From an uncultured Prevotella sp. (GTDB taxonomy: Bacteria > Bacteroidota > Bacteroidia > Bacteroidales > Bacteroidaceae): a stretch of 64,000 bases of DNA. Under the pieces are notes generated by a model that had not been told where the DNA came from, searched no databases, and worked only from the letters and a program-made list of their open reading frames with translations. The position numbers and the translations under genes are program-made. Location of the stretch: the NCBI GenBank assembly GCA_944319935.1, contig CALUFM010000009.1:18885-82884 (forward strand). The letters run 5' to 3'. Of the stretch, positions 17,696 to 26,234 are shown piece after piece (positions within the stretch are counted from its first letter, which is position 1; every line of letters starts with the position of its first letter).

Positions 17696-18295
17696 GTGCT
17701 TTGGCTCGCAATAACTTCCACTACGTTTTTCGCTGGTGAAGCCCAATTCATTCATCGTTTGTTCGCCCACGGCGTTGACATTGTGCATCTGCGCAAACCT
17801 GGGGCGTCAGAGGCAGATTGTGCAAGATTGCTTGCCGATTTGTCGTCAGACGACCGCCATCGTATAGTAATCCATGATTTTTTCGAGCTTGCGGAGCCTT
17901 ACGGCTTAAAAGGAATACATCTCAACGCGCGTCGCAGCACTGTGCCTGACGGCTGGCAGGGGCACGTCAGCCGCTCGTGCCATTCTTTGGAGGAAGTCAA
18001 ACAGTATAAGAACGCTTGCGATTACGTCTTCCTTAGTCCAATTTTCGACAGTGTTTCAAAGCAAGGTTACGCCTCGGCGTTTGCTTATGAAACGCTGAAA
18101 CAAGCGTCAGGCGACGGCATTATAGATGGCAAGGTTGTGGCACTCGGCGGCGTCACCCCCGATAAAATCGATTACTTACAACAATTAAACTTCGGCGGTG
18201 CAGCCATGCTCGGCTGCGTTAACCGCCTCGTTTCATTATCGGCAAATGGACAGCACGAAGCGTTAGAGGCGATAAGGCGGAGCATGAAAGGCTGA
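17696..18295 (+). CDS. ThiE/TenI-like thiamine-phosphate synthase homologue
   Basis: 199 residues, GTG start immediately after a word palindrome. It is a TIM-barrel of the ThiE/TenI family: DIVHLRKP, GIHLNARR, CDYVFLSPIFDSVSKQGY and VVALGGV. It is the second ThiE-like domain in the operon; the ThiE half of the fusion is closer to canonical ThiE. It may act on thiazole tautomers (TenI-like) or be a low-activity ThiE. Its place at the end of the operon favours a thiamine role. Confidence 0.82.
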   Translation: MLWLAITSTTFFAGEAQFIHRLFAHGVDIVHLRKPGASEADCARLLADLSSDDRHRIVIHDFFELAEPYGLKGIHLNARRSTVPDGWQGHVSRSCHSLEEVKQYKNACDYVFLSPIFDSVSKQGYASAFAYETLKQASGDGIIDGKVVALGGVTPDKIDYLQQLNFGGAAMLGCVNRLVSLSANGQHEALEAIRRSMKG

Positions 18296-18308
18296 TACCG
18301 CCTTGTTT

Positions 18309-19328
18309 TTAGTACTTTACTTTGTCTTTATATTTCACGAAAAGTGATGTAATTTCATCGACAGCAGTGTATGGAGTTAGTCGTGGAAACGAGTCTTTGG
18401 GTATCGTCAGGCGTGCCTTTGTTTCATTGGAGACAATTATATCATAAGATTCCATTATACCGCTAATGCTGTAATAAACGGAAATAGAGTCCTTGTTGTC
18501 GTTATCTGATAGGGTTAAGTATTGCCTTATTCTGTTTTTGGCGTCTTTAGGTGATGAAATAGTGTTTTCGTAATCGCTTGCCAGTTTTAATTTCCATCCG
18601 TTTTCGGGCAAGGTGCATTCAAAATAATAATTTCTGAAGCTGCTTGCGTGTTTGAACTTGTCGGTTATCAATGCCTCGTTTTGTCGCGCTTTGCATCGGT
18701 ATTTTACGGCGTCTGTCATTATTATTGTGCAGCTTTCGCCGTTTTCTTTTTCATTGGTCGCCGTGAAAACCAGTGCCCCTGCGTTTTCTTCTTCTGTCAA
18801 TGAGAATAGCGCATTGTCATAAAAATCAGGTTCAAAAATACTGTTTGAGGTTGTTGTGAACGGGTACTCCACAATCCAGTAGGTTTTTCTTATATTGAAA
18901 TGAGGATACCATGGGGAGAGAAAACCCCTTCCTATGCATACCGTGTAATGCTTGCTTGTAGCGTAATATGTCGTCCAAGAAAATGCGACAAAGAATATTA
19001 TTGGTAAAGAAAGTATGGCAAAAGCCAAGAATATGCGCAGGTACAGTTTTACCGCCCGGGTTTTCTCCGTGCGTATTCCGACAAAGAACGCCACGACGCC
19101 CGTCAGCCATGCCAGCAACACGGAGTTGCTCGTGATATTCCATCGAAGCTGGAAGTCAGTGTTCCATTCGATTATTATGCCTGCGACAGCCAACGCTAAG
19201 ACGGCCAGATGTACCCTTGTCAGCCACAGGCATATGTCGCCACGCAGTTTCGTGCCTGTCCGCCGTCGCGTGTTTACGCCACATGTCACTGCCGCAGCAG
19301 TGAGCAAAGCCATGATGTAGAAAGCCAT
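18309..19328 (-). CDS. Membrane-anchored protein of unknown function
   Basis: 339 residues, started at the ATG at 19328 because AGGAGGA lies just upstream; a longer in-frame start at 19379 has no such site. There are about four helices in the first 125 residues (MAFYIMALLTAAAVTCG, VHLAVLALAVAGIII, VLLAWLTGVVAFFVG, IFLAFAILSLPIIFFVAFSW), then a soluble domain of about 210 residues, probably extracytoplasmic, rich in Thr/Asn/Lys with beta-type alternation. I do not recognise the family. It converges with the thiamine operon (13 bp between stops). Confidence 0.7.
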   Translation of the reverse strand: MAFYIMALLTAAAVTCGVNTRRRTGTKLRGDICLWLTRVHLAVLALAVAGIIIEWNTDFQLRWNITSNSVLLAWLTGVVAFFVGIRTEKTRAVKLYLRIFLAFAILSLPIIFFVAFSWTTYYATSKHYTVCIGRGFLSPWYPHFNIRKTYWIVEYPFTTTSNSIFEPDFYDNALFSLTEEENAGALVFTATNEKENGESCTIIMTDAVKYRCKARQNEALITDKFKHASSFRNYYFECTLPENGWKLKLASDYENTISSPKDAKNRIRQYLTLSDNDNKDSISVYYSISGIMESYDIIVSNETKARLTIPKDSFPRLTPYTAVDEITSLFVKYKDKVKY

Positions 19329-19448
19329 GCCGTCCTCCTTTCTTTGTGCCTTGATATATGCAAATATACAGTTTTTCATTCATATCCGTGTGTCGTGGAT
19401 GTGTAAAAGTTCCTTTTTGTGCTTAAACTTACGTTGGTGTGCGTAATG

Positions 19449-19480
19449 TTTGGTGATTTTCAATGATTTACATATCTTTG
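19449..19480 (+). promoter_or_regulatory. Promoter of fucO
   Basis: TTTG (19449-19452), 20 bp, TATCTTTG (19473-19480), leader about 90 nt. Confidence 0.7.
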
Positions 19481-19575
19481 CACTCATAAATTGAAAGAGT
19501 TTTAATATCTTGATGATAAAAATCGTAGAGCGGTGTTTTTAATTGAATCAATAACATAATTTAAAATTAGCAGAG

Positions 19576-20730
19576 ATGTATAGAATGATTTTGAACGAGA
19601 CATCCTATTTCGGAACAGGATGCCGTAAGAACATTGCCGTCGAGGCGGCGCGTCGTGGTTACAAGAAAGCATTTTTCGTAACAGACAAAGACCTTATACG
19701 CTTCCACGTTGCCGACAAGGTGACGGAAGTGTTCGAGCAGAACCAAATTCCATACGAAGTGTATAGCGACGTGAAGGCAAACCCGACAATAGCCAACGTA
19801 CAGAACGGCGTGGCGGCGTTCAAGGCTTCGGGTGCTGACTTCATCGTAGCCCTTGGCGGCGGTTCGGCCATCGACACCGCGAAAGGTATCGGCATAGTGG
19901 TTAACAACCCTGAGTTTGCCGACGTGAAATCACTTGAAGGCGTAGCCGACACCCATAACAAGGCCGTGCCCACGTTCGCGCTGCCCACTACGGCCGGCAC
20001 TGGCGCAGAGGTGACAATCAACTACGTCATAATAGACGAGGACGCGCAGAAGAAGATGGTATGCGTTGACCCCAACGACATTCCTGCGGTAGCCATAGTA
20101 GACCCCGAACTGATGCTCTCCATGCCTAAAGGACTGACCGCCGCAACGGGTATGGACGCCCTCACGCACGCCATCGAAAGCTTCATCACGCCTGGAGCGT
20201 GGGTAATGTCAGACATGTTCGAGGTGAAAGCCATCGAACTGATAGCCCAAAACTTGAAGGCTGCCGTTGACAACGGAAGCGACCTTGCAGCCCGCGAGGC
20301 CATGTCGCAGGCGCAGTATATCGCCGGCATGGGCTTCAGCAACGTGGGTCTCGGCATCGTCCACTCTATGGCTCATCCCTTGGGCGCGCATTATGACACG
20401 CCCCACGGCGTGGCCAACGCCCTGCTGTTGCCATACGTTATGGAATACAACGCCGAGTCGCCCGCCGCTCCCAAGTATATCAAGATAGCCGAGGCAATGG
20501 GAGTTGACACCAAGGGCATGACCGAGGCTGAGGGTGTACAGGCCGCCATCGAGGCTGTCCGCAAGCTCTCGTTGAGCATCGGCATACCGCAGAAATTGCA
20601 CGAAATCGGCGTGCGCGAGGAAGACCTTCACCAGCTCGCCATCGACGCTTTCAACGACGTTTGCACCGGCGGCAATCCCCGTCCCACATCGGTTGAAGAC
20701 ATCGAAGCCCTGTATCACAAGGCGTTCTGA
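19576..20730 (+). CDS. fucO: Lactaldehyde reductase (iron-containing alcohol dehydrogenase)
   Basis: 384 residues, group III iron alcohol dehydrogenase; FucO reduces L-lactaldehyde to 1,2-propanediol in fucose/rhamnose fermentation. Motifs: nucleotide-binding GGGSAIDTAKG, PTTAGTGAE, and the metal site from D-x3-H (GMDALTHAIES) with HSMAHPLGAHYDTPHG supplying two more histidines. It is a single-gene unit with its own promoter and terminator. No fucose isomerase or kinase is nearby. Confidence 0.93.
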   Translation: MYRMILNETSYFGTGCRKNIAVEAARRGYKKAFFVTDKDLIRFHVADKVTEVFEQNQIPYEVYSDVKANPTIANVQNGVAAFKASGADFIVALGGGSAIDTAKGIGIVVNNPEFADVKSLEGVADTHNKAVPTFALPTTAGTGAEVTINYVIIDEDAQKKMVCVDPNDIPAVAIVDPELMLSMPKGLTAATGMDALTHAIESFITPGAWVMSDMFEVKAIELIAQNLKAAVDNGSDLAAREAMSQAQYIAGMGFSNVGLGIVHSMAHPLGAHYDTPHGVANALLLPYVMEYNAESPAAPKYIKIAEAMGVDTKGMTEAEGVQAAIEAVRKLSLSIGIPQKLHEIGVREEDLHQLAIDAFNDVCTGGNPRPTSVEDIEALYHKAF

Positions 20731-20747
20731 TTGTTTCTTTATATCAT

Positions 20748-20783
20748 ACAGCCACGGATTCTCAAATCCGTGGCTGTTTTTTT
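20748..20783 (+). terminator. Strong intrinsic terminator after fucO
   Basis: 13-bp perfect stem (20748-20760 with 20765-20777), loop CTCA, then T7. Confidence 0.93.
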
Positions 20784-20846
20784 GTCGTTATTGGCGATTA
20801 TGGCTTGTTCGTTCTTATTTGTGAGAACAAAGAAAAATTTTTATCT

Positions 20847-21446
20847 TCATTCCTCCCCGTTGTCAATCTTTTTTATAACCCGGCACGGATTACCCACTGC
20901 CACGCAGTTGTCTGGCACTGAGCGGGTTACTACGCTGCCCGCTCCGATTACGCTGTTGCGCCCGATAGTCACGCCAGGCAGCACGATGACACCGCCTCCG
21001 AGCCACGCGCCGTCGCATATTTTCACGGGCTTTGCGTATGTAACGCAAAACTCATCGTCGTCTCGACCCGTGTCGGGCAGTGTGCGCTCGGCGAAGCGGA
21101 CGGAGTGTGTGGCGGTGTAGATTTGCACGTTGGAGGCGATGAGTACGTTGTCGCCTATTTCGATGATGTTGTTGTCAACGAAGGTGCAGTTCATGTTGAT
21201 TATTACGCGGTCGCCGATGAGTATGTGGCGGCCGTATTCGCAGTGGAAGTCTATGTCTATGTGTACGTTGCGTCCGATGCGCCCCAGCATCCTTTTCAAG
21301 ATTTCCATGCGTGCGGCGCGGTCGCCGGGGTCGGTCTCGTTCAGTTGTTTCGTCAGCCGTTTGGCGTTCAGTGCCATAGCCGCAAGCTCAGGGTCGCCGC
21401 CGTTGAAAGGCTCTCCGCCCAAGCATTTTTCAAGTTCTGTTTTCAT
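20847..21446 (-). CDS. Maltose/galactoside O-acetyltransferase family protein
   Basis: 199 residues with the left-handed beta-helix hexapeptide repeats of the LacA/Maa group (for example IGRNVHIDIDFHCEYGRHILIGD and IIEIGDNVLIASNVQIYTA, read in parts), the catalytic His in TATHS, and WLGGGVIVLPGVTIGRNSVIGAGSVV at the C-terminus. It transfers acetyl from acetyl-CoA to a sugar hydroxyl; the acceptor is unknown. It is alone on its strand. Confidence 0.9.
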   Translation of the reverse strand: MKTELEKCLGGEPFNGGDPELAAMALNAKRLTKQLNETDPGDRAARMEILKRMLGRIGRNVHIDIDFHCEYGRHILIGDRVIINMNCTFVDNNIIEIGDNVLIASNVQIYTATHSVRFAERTLPDTGRDDDEFCVTYAKPVKICDGAWLGGGVIVLPGVTIGRNSVIGAGSVVTRSVPDNCVAVGNPCRVIKKIDNGEE

Positions 21447-21571
21447 GGTTTAATTGAGGATGGATAATTGGGAATTGAAAATTATGATTACCTGCAAGGT
21501 CTTCTTTAATGCAAATATAGGCATTTACGTGGAAAACAGACCTTATGAAGTGTTGATTTATGTTAATTTTC

Positions 21572-21582
21572 GGGGGGGGGGG
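21572..21582 (+). repeat. Poly-G tract, 11 G, followed by TAAAA
   Basis: C(G)11TAAAAGG, about 290 bp upstream of the outer-membrane barrel gene. A second C(G)9TAAAA tract occurs at 35617 on the other strand. Confidence 0.85.
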
Positions 21583-21682
21583 TAAAAGGCAAAATGCTGT
21601 TTTCTTGTTTGCGTGTAAGGCATTGTTTGCATACCTTTGTGTGTCGGAAAACGGGTGCTTGCGGGACGGAGTGATGCCTCCG

Positions 21683-21800
21683 TGCAACCCATTGACAATC
21701 AAGGGCTTTGCGAAAGACTGCCTCTTACGCTGCAAAAGGTGGCTTTTTAGAGTGCGATAGATGGCCTTTTGGAAGCCAAAAGACGGCCAACGACTGACTG
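21683..21800. repeat. 22-bp-period palindromic repeat cluster, locus B
   Basis: A boundary motif (GCAACCCATTGACAATCAAG, 21685 on) is followed by units TGCCTCTTACGCTGCAAAAG.., GGCTTTTTAGAGTGCGATAG.. and GGCCTTTTGGAAGCCAAAAG.., each starting 22 bp after the last. Confidence 0.82.
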
Positions 21801-21867
21801 GAACTGGCTCTGCCGTGCAACTTTTTCACGACAAACTACGTCTAATGGATATAAAACATCATAACAA

Positions 21868-24204
21868 ATGGCATATATGAACACATTTACAAGGTTTTCC
21901 GCGCTGTGCTGTTGCGCTCTTTTGGCGCACTCCATGGTGGCGCAAACGGTTACGGGGCGCGTGGTTGACGGCGACGGGCGGCCTTTGCCTTACGCCAACG
22001 TGGTAGCCATGTCGCTGCCCGATTCGGCCTTTGTCGCCGGTGTGATGACCCGTGACGACGGCACGTTCACGCTCGATGCCAAAGGGGCGGGTCGCCTGTT
22101 GCGCTTCTCGTCGGTAGGGTATAAGACCGTGTTTGCCGACGTGAAAGGCGACATCGGCACTGTGCGCCTCGACGCCTTGGCGCAAGTTTTGGGCGAAGTG
22201 GTAGTGAAGAGCGACCTGCCCAAGACGCGCCTGAAGGGCGAGGGCATGGTGACGGGCGTCGGCGGGACGATACTTGAACACGCCGGAACCATGGAGCGGC
22301 TGCTCGACCGCATACCCAACGTGTCGGACAGGAACGGCGAAATAGAGGTGTTCGGGCGCGGAAAGCCCGAGATGTACATCAACGGCCGCAAGGTGAGAGA
22401 CAAGTCGGAGCTTGACCGCCTGAACCCAGACAACATACAAGACGTTGAGGTAATCACCAACCCCGGCGCACGTTACGACGCCAGCGTGACGTCAGTAATC
22501 CGCATACGGACGAAAAAAGCCGTGGGCGACGGCTTCAGCCTTGACAACCGTTTGTTCGGGGAGGTGAATGATTACGGCTATCTCGTAGGCGAGGACAACC
22601 TCAACATGAACTACCGCGCGGGCGGGCTTGACGTCGGCGCGACGCTCCGCGCCAACAAATGGGCAAGTCCCGACCCGAAGACCATTGAGCAAATCACCCA
22701 TTTAGAGGATACCTGGCGGCAGCATAGCGAGATAGACCAGGTGTATAAGGACGAAAGCCTCTACGCACGTTTAGCGGTAAGCTATATGTTCAATGAGAAC
22801 CATTCCGTCGGCATAAGTGCCAGCTACCGCCGCCAGCCGTGGAACAAGCCGCACGGCTATATGGAGTCAACGCTCATGCAAGACGATGTCCAGACGGAGC
22901 AGCTCCGCAGCGACTATACAGGCTCTTCACAGACTACAACGCTGCAAGGCAACGCTTATTACACAGGCAAAATAGGCCGATGGAATATTGATTTCAACAC
23001 TGATTGGATGTATGCGAAGACAAACTCGACGATGAACACCGTAGAAGATTACACCGAGACGGGGCAACCGACTGAACACAATGACGTGACCAGGAACACC
23101 GTTCCGCGCAGCAACCTCATAGCTTCAAAGCTTGTTTTGACAACACCGCTGCTTGGCGGGGAGCTGTCTTTCGGCGGCGAATACTCTTATTCCACGCGCA
23201 AGTCGGTCTACACGGTGATGCCCAAGGGCATCATCGACGACGACCGCAGCCGCACGGAGGAAGGACTCACCACGGCGTTCGTGGAGTATGGTCGGCAGTT
23301 CGGCCTTGTGGCGGCGCAGGTCGGGTTGCGTTACGAGTACGTGGACTTCGACTATTACGAGGACGGCGTGCGCAAGCCGGAGCAGAGCAAGACTTACGGC
23401 GACCTGTTCCCGTCGGTCGCATTCTCGGCGATGCTGGGCAAGGTAGGCCTCCAGCTCGGTTATTCCGCCGACATACGCCGCCCCTCTTATGACCAGCTTC
23501 GCAGTAACATTAACTACGACAACCGCTATACCTATGAGGGCGGAAACCCCTTCCTGCAACCCACGAAGAGCCATAACGTCAACTTCGCGGCCTCGTACAA
23601 GTGGCTGATGTTCAGCGCGGGGTTCTCCCATATCACAGACCCCATCATTCAGTACGGCAAGACTTACAAGGACGACCCGGCCGTGGCACTTTTCACCGAG
23701 GTGAATGGCGAGGCTTACGACAACGTATATGCCTCGCTCAACCTGCGTCCCACGTTCGGCTTCTGGCATCCTTCGCTGATGCTCGGCGTGCAGAAGCAGT
23801 GGTTCAAGATGGACGTCTACGGCCATAACCCGCTCGACAACCCCTTGGCTACGTTCCGTTTTGACAACACGTTTGACGCCAAGCTGTGCGAGATTTCGTT
23901 CAACATGAGTTGTACGACTACCGGCGCAGAGGAGAACTACTACATGCGCAAACCGTCGTTCCGTGCCGACTTGTCACTATACAAGTCGTTCCTGAAAGAC
24001 AAGCTGTCGCTCTCTTTTTATGTTGCCGACCTGTTCAAGACCAGTAAGAACAGCGTTGTCACGTATTACGGGGCGATGCGTGAGTCTGTCTACGAGCCGA
24101 AAGCACTGCGCAACATCAACCTCACCGTGCGTTACAAATTCAACGTTGGCAGCAACAAATACAAGGGCACAGGCGCAGGAGCAGGGCAGAAGAGCAGGCT
24201 TTGA
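21868..24204 (+). CDS. Outer-membrane beta-barrel receptor-like protein with N-terminal carboxypeptidase-regulatory-like domain
   Basis: 778 residues (ATG at 21877 is an equally good start). A signal peptide ends at SMVAQ. Residues about 27-105 are a CarboxypepD-reg-like domain (VTGRVVDGDGRPLPYANVVA), about 120-210 a plug-like domain (GGTILEHAGTMERLLDRIPN, MYINGRKVRD, VEVITNPGARYDA), and the rest a large barrel with aromatic/polar alternation. This is the TonB-receptor-like family often annotated 'outer membrane beta-barrel family'. There is no SusD partner, so it is not a complete SusCD pair. The substrate is unknown. A poly-G tract and a 22-bp repeat cluster lie upstream. Confidence 0.88.
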   Translation: MAYMNTFTRFSALCCCALLAHSMVAQTVTGRVVDGDGRPLPYANVVAMSLPDSAFVAGVMTRDDGTFTLDAKGAGRLLRFSSVGYKTVFADVKGDIGTVRLDALAQVLGEVVVKSDLPKTRLKGEGMVTGVGGTILEHAGTMERLLDRIPNVSDRNGEIEVFGRGKPEMYINGRKVRDKSELDRLNPDNIQDVEVITNPGARYDASVTSVIRIRTKKAVGDGFSLDNRLFGEVNDYGYLVGEDNLNMNYRAGGLDVGATLRANKWASPDPKTIEQITHLEDTWRQHSEIDQVYKDESLYARLAVSYMFNENHSVGISASYRRQPWNKPHGYMESTLMQDDVQTEQLRSDYTGSSQTTTLQGNAYYTGKIGRWNIDFNTDWMYAKTNSTMNTVEDYTETGQPTEHNDVTRNTVPRSNLIASKLVLTTPLLGGELSFGGEYSYSTRKSVYTVMPKGIIDDDRSRTEEGLTTAFVEYGRQFGLVAAQVGLRYEYVDFDYYEDGVRKPEQSKTYGDLFPSVAFSAMLGKVGLQLGYSADIRRPSYDQLRSNINYDNRYTYEGGNPFLQPTKSHNVNFAASYKWLMFSAGFSHITDPIIQYGKTYKDDPAVALFTEVNGEAYDNVYASLNLRPTFGFWHPSLMLGVQKQWFKMDVYGHNPLDNPLATFRFDNTFDAKLCEISFNMSCTTTGAEENYYMRKPSFRADLSLYKSFLKDKLSLSFYVADLFKTSKNSVVTYYGAMRESVYEPKALRNINLTVRYKFNVGSNKYKGTGAGAGQKSRL

Positions 24205-24316
24205 TTGAATTAAAAATTAAGAGTTAAGAATTAAGAAAATTACCAACAAGGCATATCTTCTTAATTCTTAACTCTTAATTTTTAATTCAAAAGCTCTTAA
24301 CTCTTAATTCTTTTTC
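24204..24316. repeat. Word palindrome (AATTAAGA / TCTTAATT)
   Basis: TTAAAAATTAAGAGTTAAGA on the left; TCTTAATTCTTAACTCTTAA then a second inverse set on the right, up to the fic promoter. Confidence 0.85.
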
Positions 24317-24317
24317 G

Positions 24318-24325
24318 TATTTTTG
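24318..24325 (+). promoter_or_regulatory. -7 box of fic, leaderless start predicted
   Basis: TATTTTTG ends 4 nt before the ATG at 24330, so the transcript would begin at or very near the start codon. No good -33 element. Confidence 0.5.
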
Positions 24326-24329
24326 CGTT

Positions 24330-24890
24330 ATGAAAAACAACGGAAAAGACATTGATAGACAAAGTCTTGAACAGGCAAAGGCCTTGTTTGAAACGGGCGA
24401 AATAGACCTTATAGAGGTAGGAACGGTCGGTGGTTTATGTAACATTCACCGTAGGTTGTTCGGCGGATTATATGATTTTGCGGGCAAAATCCGCACCTTG
24501 AACATCTCAAAAGGTGGTTTCCGCTTCGCCAACTGCCTGTATCTTGACGCAATTCTGCCCATCATCGAGAAAATGCCTGAAGGCACTTTCGAGGAAATTA
24601 TAGCAAAGTATGTTGAGATGAACATCGCCCATCCGTTTATGGAAGGCAACGGACGGGCCACCCGTATATGGCTCGACATGATGCTGAAACGCAGCCTCGG
24701 CCGAGTGGTTGAATGGCAGAAGGTGGATAAGGACATGTATCTTCAGGCCATGGAACGCAGCCCAATCAACGACCTTGAGTTGCGTGTGCTGCTTCAACCG
24801 GCGTTGACCGACCGCACGGATGACCGTGAAATAATCTTCAAAGGCATTGAGCAGTCGTATTATTACGAGGGGTATTCAAGTGGAAATTAA
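24330..24890 (+). CDS. fic: Fic-family AMP-transferase with C-terminal inhibitory helix (class III-like)
   Basis: 186 residues. The catalytic loop [12 protein letters not shown] (101-112) matches HPFx[D/E]GNGRxxR, with His101 as base. Fic enzymes attach AMP (or another nucleotide part) to Tyr/Thr/Ser of target proteins. At the extreme C-terminus S-YYY-EG (Ser176-Gly181) fits the inhibitory motif [S/T]xxxE[G/N]; being at the C-terminus this makes it class III, like Neisseria NmFic (191 residues), where the helix blocks ATP binding until auto-modified. No separate FicA-type antitoxin is present. Word palindromes flank it on both sides, and its C-terminal codons run into the downstream one. Confidence 0.9.
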   Translation: MKNNGKDIDRQSLEQAKALFETGEIDLIEVGTVGGLCNIHRRLFGGLYDFAGKIRTLNISKGGFRFANCLYLDAILPIIEKMPEGTFEEIIAKYVEMNIAHPFMEGNGRATRIWLDMMLKRSLGRVVEWQKVDKDMYLQAMERSPINDLELRVLLQPALTDRTDDREIIFKGIEQSYYYEGYSSGN

Positions 24891-25012
24891 GGGTTAAGAA
24901 TTAAGATTTAAGAAAATATGACCTGTTGACAATGCACTTTGCTTCTTGTTTTTAACCGTTTATTTTCAAAGCAAATCATAATTCTCAATTATCAATTCTT
25001 AACTTTCAATTA
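24884..25012. repeat. Word palindrome (AAGAATTAAG / ATTCTTAACT)
   Basis: AATTAAGGGTTAAGAATTAAG on the left, then TCAATTATCAATTCTTAAC on the right. It provides the fic stop codon. Confidence 0.75.
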
Positions 25013-25969
25013 ATGAAAATACTATCAAAACTCGGCAACGAGACGCTGATGCAGCGCGAGAAGACGGCCTTCCTGTGTTCTCGGAAGACGCCTGACGGAC
25101 TGGAATACCTTGTCGGCAAGTGGCTGCTTGGGCTTTCCGATGGGCGCGATTGCATAATGTGCGGCAACCAGTCGCCCATGGAGCGCGCCGTGTTCACCAT
25201 GCTTTTGCAGCGCAACATACCGACAATTCTCTGCCTTGCGGAGGCCATGCCCGCCCGATGGGGCGATGACGTGCGTGACGCTTTGGCGGCAGGAAGGCTG
25301 CTGGTGATAACCCATTGTGACGCGAGCGTTCACAACGTGACGGCTCGTTCGGCGTTTGACAGGAACGTGCTGATGATGTCTTTGGCGCAGAAAATCGTCG
25401 TGGGATGTTGCACCAAGGGCGGAAAGCTTGAGCGGGCGTTGGCCGGTTTTGACAACGTTGAGTATCTTGCCAACGGCCAGCCGTGGCTTGGCAGGATGGA
25501 AGAGGTCAAGCAAGAACAGGCCAAATGTGAAGTTAAGCGCGGCAGGTTGGGGCAGTGGAGCAGGGCGTTGAGGCTCAGGCGGGGCACAATATACCTTGAC
25601 TTCAACGACAGCGGGGCCGAAACATACTTCAAGATAACCCATAGCGTGTCGGCCGAAGGCGGCGAATACAGGCGGCAGACGCTGTTCTTCGACTGTAAGG
25701 AGCTTGCCGAATATCTTTCAGCCATGCGCCTTTTGGACGGCAAACTGCGTTCAGGTGAGGGCGTTCCGCCAGGATTGATGGTCTCGTCGCTCAGCGGCGA
25801 CATTACGTTTGCCGTTGCGCAGAGCGGCGGCGCAACGCTTCTCGCCGTCACGCAGAGGAAAGAATATGACGGCGGAAAGCAACGTGTCAACACCGTCTCG
25901 CTTGCGGTTGGCGAGCTGCCTATGCTTGTAAAGGGCGTGGAAGAGGCTTTGCAAGAGTGGAGAAAGTAA
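25013..25969 (+). CDS. DprA/Smf-like Rossmann-domain protein
   Basis: 318 residues. The first 160 look like a divergent DprA/LOG-type Rossmann domain (MKILSKLGNETLMQREKTAFLCS, MERAVFTMLLQRNIPTILCLAEAMP, RNVLMMSLAQKIVVGCC). A basic linker (KCEVKRGRLGQWSRALRLRRG) is followed by a second, mostly beta domain (IYLDFNDSGAETYFKITHS ... QTLFFDCKELAEYLSAM) that I do not recognise. The GGxRG DprA signature is not clear, so a DNA-uptake role is not certain. It follows fic on the same strand. Confidence 0.6.
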   Translation: MKILSKLGNETLMQREKTAFLCSRKTPDGLEYLVGKWLLGLSDGRDCIMCGNQSPMERAVFTMLLQRNIPTILCLAEAMPARWGDDVRDALAAGRLLVITHCDASVHNVTARSAFDRNVLMMSLAQKIVVGCCTKGGKLERALAGFDNVEYLANGQPWLGRMEEVKQEQAKCEVKRGRLGQWSRALRLRRGTIYLDFNDSGAETYFKITHSVSAEGGEYRRQTLFFDCKELAEYLSAMRLLDGKLRSGEGVPPGLMVSSLSGDITFAVAQSGGATLLAVTQRKEYDGGKQRVNTVSLAVGELPMLVKGVEEALQEWRK

Positions 25970-26070
25970 GCGGCCAAACGTCAGGCACCTGTCTCCGCCG
26001 TCCCGAAAGGGGTGGTCTTGATATGGCACAAGTGCTTTGTTTTCTGTTAATTAATAGTAAAGTACGGCTT

Positions 26071-26106
26071 AAAACGCCATTGTTTGCGGCAATGGCGTTA
26101 TTTTTG
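26071..26106 (+). terminator. Intrinsic terminator
   Basis: 10-bp stem AACGCCATTG (26073-26082) with CAATGGCGTT (26090-26099) and ATTTTTG. Confidence 0.8.
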
Positions 26107-26127
26107 TATCAGTAAAAACAGTATGTG

Positions 26128-26228
26128 GCGGCGGCAAAGGGAAACTTGCTTGCCGGCTTGTTTCTTGCAACTTGTCAACAGAAAGAGGCTCCCTTGTCTG
26201 CCCGTCACTCGTAACTTGTCAAATCAAA
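26128..26228. repeat. Word-repeat region (CTTGTC words, mostly direct)
   Basis: CTTGCTTGCCGGCTTG, AACTTGTCAACAG, CCCTTGTCTGCCCG and AACTTGTCAAA. The inverse arm is weak here. It lies just upstream of the TerB-DnaJ start. Confidence 0.6.
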
Positions 26229-26234
26229 AGAAAT

